Source: an uncultured Vampirovibrio sp. (lineage in GTDB: Bacteria; Cyanobacteriota; Vampirovibrionia; Gastranaerophilales; Gastranaerophilaceae). Taken from it: a stretch of 64,000 bases of DNA. Positions 1 to 9,349 of the stretch are shown piece after piece. Both the position numbers and the translations under genes were made by a program. The stretch spans positions 186,001-250,000 of the forward strand of contig CAJTXT010000002.1 in NCBI GenBank assembly GCA_910583875.1, in the 5' to 3' direction. The notes below the pieces were generated by a model. It ran no database searches. It worked only from the letters and a program-made list of their open reading frames with translations, and was not told the DNA's origin. Within the stretch, counting starts at the first letter, position 1, and each line of letters opens with the position of its first letter.

Positions 1-397
1 CCTTTGTTCCGGCTCTTTCAATAGCCTGTTCAATATTATCACAAGTAAGAACGCCAAATATTACAGGAATACCAGTTTCTAAACCTACAGAAGCTACTCC
101 TTTGGAAACTTCAGCACAAACATAATCGTAATGAGAAGTTGAACCTTTTATAACTGCACCAAGTGTAATTATTGCATTATATTTATTTGTCTTAGCTGCT
201 TTTTTTGCTATTAAAGGAATTTCAAATGCTCCAGGAACCCAAATAACTTCAATATTTTCTTCTTTTGCACCATGTCGTTTCAGTTCATCTATCGCTCCTG
301 ATAATAATCTTGAACCGATAAATTCATTAAATCTTGCAACTATAATACAAAATTTTTCATTATTAACTGTAAGCATTCCTTCAATTATATTTGTCAT
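1..397 (-). CDS. ribH: 6,7-dimethyl-8-ribityllumazine synthase, 3' part cut by window edge
   Basis: The enzyme condenses the ribityl-pyrimidine amine with dihydroxybutanone phosphate to give lumazine, the penultimate step of riboflavin synthesis, in the cytosol. The visible N-terminal ~132 residues contain family hallmarks: VARFNEF near residue 20, the WVPGAFEIP segment, and GAVIKGSTSHYDYV, which carries the catalytic His. The ATG at 395-397 is preceded by GGAGATGAA, a good ribosome binding site. It lies 77 bases downstream of ribF in the same direction, so the two probably form a small flavin operon. The C-terminus lies outside the window. Identification is secure from motifs. Confidence 0.95.
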   Translation of the reverse strand, partial: MTNIIEGMLTVNNEKFCIIVARFNEFIGSRLLSGAIDELKRHGAKEENIEVIWVPGAFEIPLIAKKAAKTNKYNAIITLGAVIKGSTSHYDYVCAEVSKGVASVGLETGIPVIFGVLTCDNIEQAIERAGTK

Positions 398-474
398 TTC
401 ATCTCCTTTGAAATTCTTTTATAATCTGATTTTACAATATTCAAAAAAAATATAAAAGTTAATGAAAAAAATAT

Positions 475-1428
475 TTACATGTATTTTGAATTTAATTGAA
501 ATTTTTCAATTTTAGTAGTTAAAAAGCGGTTATATATTTGAACAAAAGCAATATCTCTTTGTAATTGTGCTTTTAATTTTTCTGTATTTTCAAATTTGAA
601 TTGATTTCGTATTTTTTTTATAAAAGAAATTTTAATATTTTCCCCATATATGTTTTTATTAAAATCAAGAATATGTACTTCTGTTTTTAGTTCTTGATTA
701 TTAATTGTTGGAGAATAGCCATAATTTAAAACTCCGTCGTATTCTGAATTATTAATATTTACTTTTACAAAATAAACACCTTCCGGTATTTTTATTTTGT
801 TATTTGGATATAAAATATTTGCGCTTGGAAATCCTAATTTAGAAGCAATTTGCTCTCCTTTTATAACAATCCCGTTTAGAAAGAAGTTATAACCAAGTAA
901 TTTGTTAGCATCATAAAAATTACCTAAATGAATCATATTTCTTATAACTGAGCAGCTTACAATTCTTTCATTTGTTACAAACGGTGGAATTTCAAAATAT
1001 TTGAAGCCATATTTTTCTTTATTTTGTTTTAAAAATTCGCTATTACCTTCTTTTTTATAGCCGAAGCTGTGGTTAAAACCTGTTGTAATTGCTATTGGAG
1101 AAAAATATTTAACAAGTATATTTTCTAAATAATCATTTGCCCTAATATTAGAAACATCTTCAAAGTTTAATAGTATAACATTGTCTATTCCTATTTCTTC
1201 AAATATTTTTAATTTTTCGTCTAAAGTGAGAATTTGTTCTATATTTTTATTTGATAATATCTTTAATGGGTGATTTTTGAAGGTAACTATGGTAGATTTT
1301 GCATTATTTTCTTTTGCAATATTAATGGCATTCTTTAATACAACCCTGTGCCCAAGATGTAACCCATCAAAATAGCCGAGTGCCAAAGAAGATTTATTAA
1401 TATATGTTAATTCGTTAAAAATATACAT
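475..1428 (-). CDS. ribF: Bifunctional riboflavin kinase / FAD synthetase
   Basis: The protein phosphorylates riboflavin to FMN and adenylylates FMN to FAD. The N-terminal nucleotidyltransferase domain has the HxGH-type signature (YFDGLHLGHR, residues 19-28) and an SCSVIRNMI segment near residue 160. The C-terminal kinase domain carries GFPSANI near residue 200. At 317 residues it is of usual length. The ATG at 1428 has no Shine-Dalgarno site but sits 6 bases after a TATAAT on the minus strand, so a leaderless message is likely. ribH follows in the same direction, and the GH13 gene is divergent upstream. Confidence 0.95.
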   Translation of the reverse strand: MYIFNELTYINKSSLALGYFDGLHLGHRVVLKNAINIAKENNAKSTIVTFKNHPLKILSNKNIEQILTLDEKLKIFEEIGIDNVILLNFEDVSNIRANDYLENILVKYFSPIAITTGFNHSFGYKKEGNSEFLKQNKEKYGFKYFEIPPFVTNERIVSCSVIRNMIHLGNFYDANKLLGYNFFLNGIVIKGEQIASKLGFPSANILYPNNKIKIPEGVYFVKVNINNSEYDGVLNYGYSPTINNQELKTEVHILDFNKNIYGENIKISFIKKIRNQFKFENTEKLKAQLQRDIAFVQIYNRFLTTKIEKFQLNSKYM

Positions 1429-1434
1429 AATTTT

Positions 1435-1440
1435 ATTATA
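1435..1440 (-). promoter_or_regulatory. Probable -10 element of a leaderless ribF transcript
   Basis: The minus strand reads TATAAT here, ending 6 bases before the ribF ATG. Transcription would then start at or very near the A of the ATG. No convincing -35 hexamer is visible. This is inference from spacing and from the same arrangement at other genes in the window. Confidence 0.55.
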
Positions 1441-1484
1441 GACAAAAATTAAATTATGTTGAATACTATTTTAAAGAGGACCTT

Positions 1485-3602
1485 ATGCAAAATATTAACA
1501 GAATAAAAAATATTAATAGTATATTAAATCCTTGTGTATTTGATACTTGGAAAAATCATTTTGGCGCATACTTTCTGGATAATGGCGATTCTTTTTTCAG
1601 AATATTTACTTTTCCGGACGTAAAATGTGTTTTTTTAGAAATAAAACCTTATAATAAACCAATTCTAAGTTATAAAATGAATAATTTAGGAAACGGAATT
1701 TGGCAATTAGAAATTGATGCAGGTGTAATGAAACATGGTGACAGATATCGTTTTATTATTGATTATAAAGATGAACTAATTTCTGTTAAAGATCCTTGTT
1801 CTATGTGGCAGGATTCATATTTCAAATGGTCAAGAATATATGATCATTCGTTATTTCATTGGACCGATAAAGAGTGGATGTGTGGTGAAAATACAAAACG
1901 AATCAGCCGTATTTCAAATGATGAAAATAAGCTTAGCGAAGTTAATGATTTAAGAATTTATGAACTTCATATAGGAACCTTTACTGATGAAGGAACGTTT
2001 TTATCTGCTAAAAAGAAAATAAAAAGAATTGCTGATGAACTTCATTTTAATGCTATTGAAATAATGCCTGTAGAAAATACATATTCTTTCAATTGGGGAT
2101 ATGACGGTGTGGATAAATATGCACCAAATCATACTTATGGAACACCGGATGATTTAAAAGAACTTATTAATTATGCACATCATTGCGGATTAAATGTAAT
2201 TATGGATGTTGTGCCAAATCATTTAGGACCGGATATTGCGCAGCTTCATAAAACAGGACCTTATATAGAAGGTGAAAATTGCTTTGGTTTTAAATTTAAC
2301 TATGAAAAAGATGAACATAGTGCTCAGGTTCGTGATTTTATAATAGGTGCTGCTTTAAATTGGGTTGTTAATTACCATTGTGACGGTCTGCGTGTTGATA
2401 TGACAAAATTTATGTGCAGCGATTATACGATGAAACAAATGGTTGCAGAAATTAATTTTCACGCACCTAATGCTTTTATGATTGCTGAAGACGGAAGAGA
2501 TAATGATTTAAGAGTTACAAATCCTTTTACTGCTGCTGAAACTGATGAAAATACACTTCATCACGAAGTATTTATCGAAAAAATAAGACATAATAATGTT
2601 TCATTATCTACTTTAGGTTTTGATACTGAATGGGATTTTCCGTTTCATAAACAAATTGCAGCAGCTATTCTTGGTGCTTGGGATTGCAGAGTAAAGAATC
2701 TTTGTAATTTTGATTATTCATTAAGAGCTGCTCAATCAAGAGTTAAATACCCAATGAGCCATGATGAAATAGGTAATATAGACGGTACACGTTTAATTTC
2801 TAAAATAATGATTAATGAGTTGAATTTGCATCAAAATATTTGTGATTGCTGTCATACTTTAAAATGTAAATTAATTGCTCACGCAGCACATAGAATTCTG
2901 ATAGCACTTGTAACCGGTAAATTAGAAAAAATGACCGATGATGAAAGAAAAGCATTTTATGATGAGAATAAATTAACCTGTGATTTCTCTGTAGAAGAAG
3001 TATTTAACGCTTATATGAATGCAGTTAATATGCATAAACTTGCTATTGGTAAAGTTTATTCAATACCAGGACCCAAAATGATTTTCCAAGGTGATGAATC
3101 AGCTAATCTTTCTTATTTTAAATTTTTTAGAAAATTTTCAATAGGTCCCGAAACCTATTTAGAAGAAAAAGGGTATGAGCCTGGACTTCCTGCCTTTTTA
3201 GATTCTAAATTATCCTCCGTAAAAGTTGCAGATAAATATCTTTATATTAATAATGCAATAGAGGCTTATGTTAAAGACTTAAACCTTCTTTGTGAACATA
3301 ATATTTCATTAGCATCCGGGCATATTGAAAAAACTTTAGTTCATGAAAATTCAGATACTCATGCTATATATTGCAGAAAAATTTATAATGAAATATTTTC
3401 TATTTCTAATTTTTCTTCAACTCCATATTTAAATAATTATGGAGTTATGTTCCCTAAAGGTAAATGGAAAGAAGTATTTAATTCTGACCAAGTAAAATAT
3501 GCTGGTGAAGGAAATTACCTAAACAATAATAATATAAAAGAACAATTCTCTTATATATCTTTACCTTCATATGGTGTTGTATTCTTTGAAAAAATAATAT
3601 AA
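1485..3602 (+). CDS. GH13 alpha-glucan enzyme (branching-enzyme / trehalohydrolase-like)
   Basis: This is a glycoside hydrolase family 13 protein of 705 residues with an N-terminal beta-sandwich of the CBM48 type (residues ~25-110) and a TIM-barrel. The four barrel motifs are visible: DVVPNH; DGLRVDM with the nucleophile at about Asp305; AEDGRD with the acid/base at about Glu335; and SHDE with the stabiliser at about Asp427. YELHIGTF and WGYDGVDKYAPNHTYGTP match both GlgB and TreZ (maltooligosyltrehalose trehalohydrolase) styles, so the exact reaction (branching or trehalose release) is unresolved. GAGGACCTT precedes the ATG. An unusual helical insert lies at ~residues 450-520 before the GPKMIFQGDE strand. 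No other glycogen gene adjoins it. Confidence 0.8.
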   Translation: MQNINRIKNINSILNPCVFDTWKNHFGAYFLDNGDSFFRIFTFPDVKCVFLEIKPYNKPILSYKMNNLGNGIWQLEIDAGVMKHGDRYRFIIDYKDELISVKDPCSMWQDSYFKWSRIYDHSLFHWTDKEWMCGENTKRISRISNDENKLSEVNDLRIYELHIGTFTDEGTFLSAKKKIKRIADELHFNAIEIMPVENTYSFNWGYDGVDKYAPNHTYGTPDDLKELINYAHHCGLNVIMDVVPNHLGPDIAQLHKTGPYIEGENCFGFKFNYEKDEHSAQVRDFIIGAALNWVVNYHCDGLRVDMTKFMCSDYTMKQMVAEINFHAPNAFMIAEDGRDNDLRVTNPFTAAETDENTLHHEVFIEKIRHNNVSLSTLGFDTEWDFPFHKQIAAAILGAWDCRVKNLCNFDYSLRAAQSRVKYPMSHDEIGNIDGTRLISKIMINELNLHQNICDCCHTLKCKLIAHAAHRILIALVTGKLEKMTDDERKAFYDENKLTCDFSVEEVFNAYMNAVNMHKLAIGKVYSIPGPKMIFQGDESANLSYFKFFRKFSIGPETYLEEKGYEPGLPAFLDSKLSSVKVADKYLYINNAIEAYVKDLNLLCEHNISLASGHIEKTLVHENSDTHAIYCRKIYNEIFSISNFSSTPYLNNYGVMFPKGKWKEVFNSDQVKYAGEGNYLNNNNIKEQFSYISLPSYGVVFFEKII

Positions 3603-3632
3603 AAGACCTTTTCTTTATTAAAAAGGTCTTTT
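3601..3632. terminator. Bidirectional intrinsic terminator between convergent genes
   Basis: A 12-bp stem (AAAAGACCTTTT with AAAAGGTCTTTT) around a short loop has A tracts on one side and T tracts on the other. It serves the GH13 gene rightward and the 3651-4379 gene leftward. Confidence 0.85.
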
Positions 3633-3650
3633 ATATTGAATTTATTATCT

Positions 3651-4379
3651 TTATATATAGATGTCATGTTTTGATTTTAAAAATTCAATGCATTCTTCTT
3701 TTGTCATAATTGCAGTATTTGTATCATTATTATTGAAGTTAGAATCTATATAATATGTTACTTCATAGTTTCCATCTTCAAGCGGTTTTATACTTCCTGC
3801 TGATAATCCTTTATCCGCAAATAATTCGTCTTCACTTAATGTTTTCACACTAGGTTCATGTTTATAGCCGCCAACAAAAGATGTAAATATTACATCATAT
3901 TCTCCGGCATTTTTAGATGGTTTTATTTCTGTATTTCCAGTATTCATCATTATTTGTCTTAATAGAATTTTTCCGTCAGATAATTTTACGCCGGACTTTA
4001 ATGCTCTATCAAATTTTTCTTCCGGAGAAGGCGTTTTAATACCGTTATATGCTTTTATTGTATTTGAATTTACACAAGGTAATTCAGATGCAAGTTTTTC
4101 TTTAAAAGTATCATAACTCATAAATTCACCTTGAATATTTCCGTCTTTATCAGGTTTTGCATCCTTAGGAAATACATAAACGCCGGTTACTTCTTTCCCA
4201 TTTTCTGTTAACGTAAGTTTTTTAGCAAAATATGTTTTTCCATCATTTTTACTTGTAAATTGTATTGTAGAAAATGAATTTAATTCTGTATTTGATTTAC
4301 TTGAATTTTCATTTTTTTTATTTGCTGTAATATTATAGTTTTCAACACCTGAATATTGAATACTTGAAACATTATTCAT
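3651..4379 (-). CDS. Hypothetical protein, 242 residues, no recognised domain
   Basis: I do not recognise this family. I place the start at the ATG at 4379, not at a codon further upstream, because GGAGTTG stands 7 bases before it and the upstream extension is hydrophobic and unlike the rest. The N-terminus is rich in Asn, Ser and Lys (residues 1-35, low complexity). The remainder looks like a soluble alpha/beta protein with repeated DGK/DGN turns and no membrane helix. It is the last gene of the secA-waaA run, 76 bases after waaA, and ends at a shared terminator. The Ser/Asn-rich N-terminus ending in a TIQFTSK stretch resembles the style of other orphans in this window. Confidence 0.6.
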   Translation of the reverse strand: MNNVSSIQYSGVENYNITANKKNENSSKSNTELNSFSTIQFTSKNDGKTYFAKKLTLTENGKEVTGVYVFPKDAKPDKDGNIQGEFMSYDTFKEKLASELPCVNSNTIKAYNGIKTPSPEEKFDRALKSGVKLSDGKILLRQIMMNTGNTEIKPSKNAGEYDVIFTSFVGGYKHEPSVKTLSEDELFADKGLSAGSIKPLEDGNYEVTYYIDSNFNNNDTNTAIMTKEECIEFLKSKHDIYI

Positions 4380-4455
4380 TTGGCAACTCCACTCCGTTAT
4401 CCATATAAGTATACTTTTATATAAAAACAAGATTAGAAATGAAATTGCTTTATTA

Positions 4456-5706
4456 TTAAATTCTATTTAATACATAGTTAATGGCGCCTCTGTTTTCATC
4501 AAAAACAGATTTTGCATTATTACAATATGAATTATATTTTTCATTATCTTTGTAGAATGAAATTAATTCGTTTGTTAATTCTTTAGTATTGTTTACAATT
4601 ACAGCACATTCTTTTTCTGTAACTATTTTGTATACATCTTTAAAATTAAAAGTAATTGGTCCAGATAAAACAGGTTTGTTCCATATATTAGCTTCTAATG
4701 GATTATGCCCGCCTGTTTGGGTAAAACTTCCTCCAATAAAAGCTATATGACAAATAGAAAATAACTTTGCAAGTTCACCCATTGTATCAAGCAGAATAAT
4801 ATCATTATTCTCAAAGTTATCATTATTTGAACGTTTACCCCATTTATAGCCTGAATTATCCAGTAATATTCCTACTTCTTCATAGCGCTGCGGATGTCTT
4901 GGAACTAATAATAATTTTGCATTATTTCCTTCTTTTTTTAATTCTTTAAATGCTTCTAATACAATTTCATCTTCACCTTTATGCGTACTTGCGCCGACAA
5001 ATATTCTGTAATTGTATGTTTTAAGTTCTTCTCTATATTTATTTTTTTCTTCTTCCGATAAATTTGGAGTAATATCAAATTTTAAATTTCCCATTACTTC
5101 GACTTTATCTTGTTTTGCTCCTATATCAATCATTCTTGCTGCATCATCTTTTGACTGCATAAATATTTTTTCATATCTGTTAAATATCGGTGCTAAGAAT
5201 AATTTTAATTTTTTATAACCGTTATATGAATGTGGTGAAATTCTGCCGTTTACTGTGTATACTTTTATCCCCATTATTTTTGCAATACTTACAAAACAAG
5301 GCCATATTTCTGTTTCTGCTATAACTATTTTCTCGGGATTAAAAGTTTTAAAAAATGAATATACGCTGAAAAAGAAATCATAAGGATAATAAGTTACTTT
5401 ATCTGCAATATTTTCAAATGCTTTTTTTGCAACTTCTTGACCGGTTTTAGTTGTTGTTGTAATAATAATAATATCTTCTGGATGTCTTTCTCTGTATGCT
5501 TTAACAAGTTCTTTTATCGCATTTGTTTCGCCTACTGAAACTGCATGGAAAACGGTTGTTTTTTTATCTTTTTTATCAAAAGAATAAAAACCGATTTTAT
5601 TCCAAAATCCTGCACGAAATTTAGGCTGAATTGCAAATGCAATTATTATTATCGGTAATAATATTACTGAAAGTGCAATTAAAACAATGTTATAAATAAA
5701 AATCAT
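4456..5706 (-). CDS. waaA: 3-deoxy-D-manno-octulosonic acid (Kdo) transferase
   Basis: The enzyme adds Kdo from CMP-Kdo to the lipid A precursor at the inner face of the cytoplasmic membrane. An N-terminal membrane anchor (residues ~3-25) is followed by a GT-B fold. FHAVSVGE (residues ~53-60, including the catalytic-type Glu), TTTTKTGQEVA, GRISPHSY and the C-terminal GGSFTQTGGHNPLE, near the CMP-binding end, are family hallmarks. At 416 residues the length is normal. It starts one base after the secA stop, so it is translated from the same message. It is direct evidence of an LPS-type outer membrane. Confidence 0.93.
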   Translation of the reverse strand: MIFIYNIVLIALSVILLPIIIIAFAIQPKFRAGFWNKIGFYSFDKKDKKTTVFHAVSVGETNAIKELVKAYRERHPEDIIIITTTTKTGQEVAKKAFENIADKVTYYPYDFFFSVYSFFKTFNPEKIVIAETEIWPCFVSIAKIMGIKVYTVNGRISPHSYNGYKKLKLFLAPIFNRYEKIFMQSKDDAARMIDIGAKQDKVEVMGNLKFDITPNLSEEEKNKYREELKTYNYRIFVGASTHKGEDEIVLEAFKELKKEGNNAKLLLVPRHPQRYEEVGILLDNSGYKWGKRSNNDNFENNDIILLDTMGELAKLFSICHIAFIGGSFTQTGGHNPLEANIWNKPVLSGPITFNFKDVYKIVTEKECAVIVNNTKELTNELISFYKDNEKYNSYCNNAKSVFDENRGAINYVLNRI

Positions 5707-5707
5707 A

Positions 5708-8404
5708 TTAGTTATTTTCTTCTTTATTATCCATCATTATTGTTTGATTCGGATTTATAAAACCATCCGGTGTTCCAAGCTGTTCCGGAGATACAATTTG
5801 AATTCCGAATTTTGTTCTGAATAAATGTTTAACCGTTTCGCTTTGAATGTCATACATCATATTATTAAACATATCATAAGCTTCTTTTTTATATTCAAGT
5901 AATGGATTCTTTTGTCCGTATGCACGAAGTCCAATGCCGTCACGAAGCATATCTATATTGTGTAAATGGTCAATCCATCTGTTATCAACAACTCTTAATA
6001 AAATATCTTTTTCAAGATTTCTCATTACATTATCAGAAGAAAAAGCTTCTTCGTTTTTGTGGTCTAAATTATATTGTAATGCAACAGAATTGTAGAAATC
6101 TACAGTTTTTCTTTCATGTTCTTTATATGCTTCAAGAGCAAAATCTCTGATTTTTGCATAAACATTTTCAAATTTTAAACCTTGAATATCTTTAACTTCT
6201 ATAAAAGATAATTGAGGCATTTCTGAATGTATTTCTTTTGTTAATGCAACTAAATCATCATAAATATATTCATCAGGGTTCATTCCGGGTGCAATATATG
6301 TTTTTAGAAGTCTGTCAACTTCTCTTTCTATCATATAAAGAATATCGTCTCTTAAATCTGTGCCTTCAAGTACTTTATTTCTTTGTGCATAAAATTTTTC
6401 ACGCTGCAAGTTTATGACATCATCATATTCAAGGACATTTTTTCTTGCGTCAAAGTGAAATGTTTCAACTTTCTTTTGGTTGCTTTCAATTTGCCTTGTT
6501 ATAAATCTGTTTTCAATAGCCATATCTTCTTCAATATTAAATGAATTCATAAGTGCCATAATTTGCTGACCACCGAATATTCTCATTAAGCTATCTTCAA
6601 GCGATAAGAAAAATCTTGTTGAGCCGGGGTCGCCTTGTCTTGCAGCACGACCTCTTAATTGGTTATCAATACGTCTTGATTCATGGCGTTCTGTACCTAT
6701 TACATGTAAACCGCCAGCTTCAATAACTTTTTTATGTTCTTCTTCCGTAATTTTTCTTGTTTGTTCTAAGACTTGATTTTTTATAGTTTCATAATCAGAT
6801 GTAGTTTCTGGCGTTATGCCTTTAGAAAGAAGTTCTTCTTTTGCTAAGTATTCAGCGTTACCGCCTAAAAGAATATCAGTACCACGGCCAGCCATATTTG
6901 TTGCTATTGTAACAGCACCATATCTTCCAGCTTGTGCAATAATATAAGCTTCTTTTTCGTGGTGTTTTGCATTTAATATATTATGTTTAATACCGCGTTT
7001 TTTTAAAATGTCTGAAACCAATTCTGATTTTTCAATACTTATAGTACCAACAAGAACAGGACGACCTTCTTTATGCATTTTAATTATTTCATCTACAACT
7101 GCTAAGTATTTAATTCTTTCTGTTTTATAGATGATATCAGGCATGTCTATTCTTATATCTGATTTATTTGTCGGAATTCTTGTTACTTCTAAATTATAAA
7201 TCTTGCCGAATTCTGCTTCTTCAGTCATAGCAGTACCTGTCATACCTGAAAGTTTAGGATATAATCTAAATAAATTTTGGAAAGTTATACTTGCTAATGT
7301 TTGAGTTTCATCTTGAATATTAACAGCTTCTTTTGCTTCAACTGCTTGATGAAGCCCGTCAGACCATCTTCTTCCTTCCATTAAACGGCCTGTAAATTCA
7401 TCAACAATAATAACTTCACCGTTTTTAATTACATAGTCTGTGTTTAAATGGAAAAGTTCTTTTGCTTTTAATGCTTGTAAAAGATGATGTGCATATTGAT
7501 TGTTGATATCAAACAAATCAGGTATTTCAAGAATTTCTTGTGCCTTATCAATACCTTCTTCTGTTAAAATAACATTTTTATTTTTTTCATCAACTTCATA
7601 GTGTTTTGTTTTTTCAAGTTGCGGAGCAACGGCTGCCATAGTTCTATATAATTCTGCTGATTTATCAAGTCTTCCGCTAATAATTAAAGGTGTTCTTGCT
7701 TCATCTATTAAAATACTGTCAACTTCGTCTATAATTGCATAGTTGTATGGACGCTGGACTCTTTGATCTATTGAACTTGCCATATTATCACGAAGATAGT
7801 CAAACCCGAATTCATTGTTTGTTCCGTATGTAATATCACATTCATAAGCTTGTTTCTTTTTGTTGAAACTGTCGTAGTCATTCATTCCTGAAAGAATAAC
7901 ACCTACGCTCAAACCTAAAAATCTGAATATTTTTCCCATCCATTCACTGTCACGCTGAGCAAGGTAATCGTTAACAGTAACAATGTGAACACCTTTACCG
8001 GTTAATGCATTTAAATAAGCGGGAAGAGTTGCAACAAGAGTTTTACCTTCACCGGTTCTCATTTCTGCAATTTGACCTTCGTGAAGAAAAATACCGCCTA
8101 ATAACTGCACATCAAAGTGACGCATATTTAAAACTCTTTTACCTGCTTCACGAACAGTTGCAAAAGCTTCAGGAAGAATAGAATCAAGAGCTTGTTTTTC
8201 CAGTTCTCTATCCTTCTTTATATCGTTAGAATGTGGACGTGATTCTAATATTTTTTTAAATTCTAAAGTTTTATTTTTCAGTTCTTCATCTGTTAAATTT
8301 ATAAATTCCGGCTCCAGTTTGTTTATATGTTCAACAACAGGCAGCATTTTTTTTATTTTATTATTATTTGGATCTCCAAAGAGTTTCAATAATAAATCAA
8401 TCAT
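5708..8404 (-). CDS. secA: Preprotein translocase ATPase SecA
   Basis: SecA drives Sec-dependent export by ATP hydrolysis at SecYEG. Walker A-like MRTGEGKTLVA lies near residue 115, the DEVD-type box in IDEVDSILIDEARTPL near 225, MAGRGTDILLGGN and RRIDNQLRGRAARQGDPG in the second motor domain near 510-590, and a helical wing/scaffold region to the end. At 898 residues it is full length, but the C-terminus lacks the Cys-rich zinc motif that binds SecB in many bacteria. GGAGATTAGGG precedes the ATG. It heads a run with waaA. Confidence 0.97.
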   Translation of the reverse strand: MIDLLLKLFGDPNNNKIKKMLPVVEHINKLEPEFINLTDEELKNKTLEFKKILESRPHSNDIKKDRELEKQALDSILPEAFATVREAGKRVLNMRHFDVQLLGGIFLHEGQIAEMRTGEGKTLVATLPAYLNALTGKGVHIVTVNDYLAQRDSEWMGKIFRFLGLSVGVILSGMNDYDSFNKKKQAYECDITYGTNNEFGFDYLRDNMASSIDQRVQRPYNYAIIDEVDSILIDEARTPLIISGRLDKSAELYRTMAAVAPQLEKTKHYEVDEKNKNVILTEEGIDKAQEILEIPDLFDINNQYAHHLLQALKAKELFHLNTDYVIKNGEVIIVDEFTGRLMEGRRWSDGLHQAVEAKEAVNIQDETQTLASITFQNLFRLYPKLSGMTGTAMTEEAEFGKIYNLEVTRIPTNKSDIRIDMPDIIYKTERIKYLAVVDEIIKMHKEGRPVLVGTISIEKSELVSDILKKRGIKHNILNAKHHEKEAYIIAQAGRYGAVTIATNMAGRGTDILLGGNAEYLAKEELLSKGITPETTSDYETIKNQVLEQTRKITEEEHKKVIEAGGLHVIGTERHESRRIDNQLRGRAARQGDPGSTRFFLSLEDSLMRIFGGQQIMALMNSFNIEEDMAIENRFITRQIESNQKKVETFHFDARKNVLEYDDVINLQREKFYAQRNKVLEGTDLRDDILYMIEREVDRLLKTYIAPGMNPDEYIYDDLVALTKEIHSEMPQLSFIEVKDIQGLKFENVYAKIRDFALEAYKEHERKTVDFYNSVALQYNLDHKNEEAFSSDNVMRNLEKDILLRVVDNRWIDHLHNIDMLRDGIGLRAYGQKNPLLEYKKEAYDMFNNMMYDIQSETVKHLFRTKFGIQIVSPEQLGTPDGFINPNQTIMMDNKEENN

Positions 8405-8593
8405 TAACCCTAATCTCCGCTAATCTCTTTGTTATGTGCATTTTAGCATATAAATAAATTTTTTAAATAAACATTAATAATATTTTAATTATTCAAATGT
8501 AAATTTTTGTAATTTTTTTATTAATAAATATCAATATTTTTTCTTGATTGCTTTATTAACAGCATAGTAAGTGTTTAAAAATGGGGTGACTGT

Positions 8594-9184
8594 ATGAATA
8601 TCTCAGCGGCTAATCGTACTTCAATTTCTCATCAAACAAGTTTTGGTAAAGAGTATGATGTTGAAGATGCACAAAGAGTTTTAGATTTATCAAAAGAATT
8701 AAATGATTCTTTTTCAGCAGAAAATCAACCTGAGAAAAAGGGTATTGTTGGCAAAGCTGCTTCTTATGCAGGTGCTGTAGCTTCAATTTATATTACAGGT
8801 TTATGTCTTGCAAAATTGGCTTCAAAGGCAAGTGATACATTATTAATGCCTTGTTTAAGAAAAAGTGCTAATTTTGTAAAAAATAATGCTGCAAAATTGT
8901 CAAGAGTTGAAAATAAACATATTAGTTCTGCGGCTAAAAATATTTCAAAAGCGGAAAATATTGCAAGGGAAACTTTTAAAAAAATCAGAAATAGTGAAAA
9001 TGCGCAGGGACTTTTTGGCAAAATTGTAGGTACAGCATCGGTTGTTGCTGTTGCACCTAAAATTCTTAAAGCGGATGGTAATAAAGATGGTGTATCTGAT
9101 ATTGCTCAAAAAAATATCAATGCATATAGTACAGCAGTAAGAAACATGGGTATAGTATCTGAGATGATTGAAACTTTAGGTTAA
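8594..9184 (+). CDS. Orphan protein with SFG motif and EF-hand-like loop (paralogue 1)
   Basis: The family is not one I can name. The N-terminus has QTSFGKE (residues ~15-21) and then a helical DAQRVLDLSKEL segment. A hydrophobic segment lies at ~residues 55-75 (SYAGAVASIYITGLCLAKLA). The C-terminus has DGNKDGVSDIAQ, a DxNxDG loop like those of EF-hands or dockerins, followed by KNINAY. It is clearly paralogous to the next gene at both ends, while the centre is divergent. GGGGTGA precedes the ATG, and an intrinsic terminator follows, so it is a single-gene unit. A loosely membrane-associated or exported structural role is possible but only a guess. Confidence 0.75.
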   Translation: MNISAANRTSISHQTSFGKEYDVEDAQRVLDLSKELNDSFSAENQPEKKGIVGKAASYAGAVASIYITGLCLAKLASKASDTLLMPCLRKSANFVKNNAAKLSRVENKHISSAAKNISKAENIARETFKKIRNSENAQGLFGKIVGTASVVAVAPKILKADGNKDGVSDIAQKNINAYSTAVRNMGIVSEMIETLG

Positions 9185-9204
9185 AATAATTAATTGTTTT
9201 AAAC

Positions 9205-9238
9205 AAAAAGACGAGCTTTTTAAAGTTCGTCTTTTTTT
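9205..9238 (+). terminator. Intrinsic terminator
   Basis: The stem AAAGACGAGCT / AGTTCGTCTTT with an adjoining T run closes the transcript of the preceding orphan gene. Confidence 0.85.
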
Positions 9239-9289
9239 GTTAACAAATGTAAATTTTTTTAAGAATTTGGGTTAAAAACAGGCAAATAT

Positions 9290-9319
9290 TTGTATGGATT
9301 GTTTTAAATATAGTAGAAT
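9290..9319 (+). promoter_or_regulatory. Candidate promoter for the second SFG orphan
   Basis: TTGTAT (9290-9295), an 18-base spacer and TAGAAT (9314-9319) are followed 30 bases later by the ATG with its own ribosome binding site. The match to a sigma-70-type consensus is moderate. Confidence 0.4.
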
Positions 9320-9349
9320 AAGGTAATTAAGGTAAGAAGGAAAATAATC

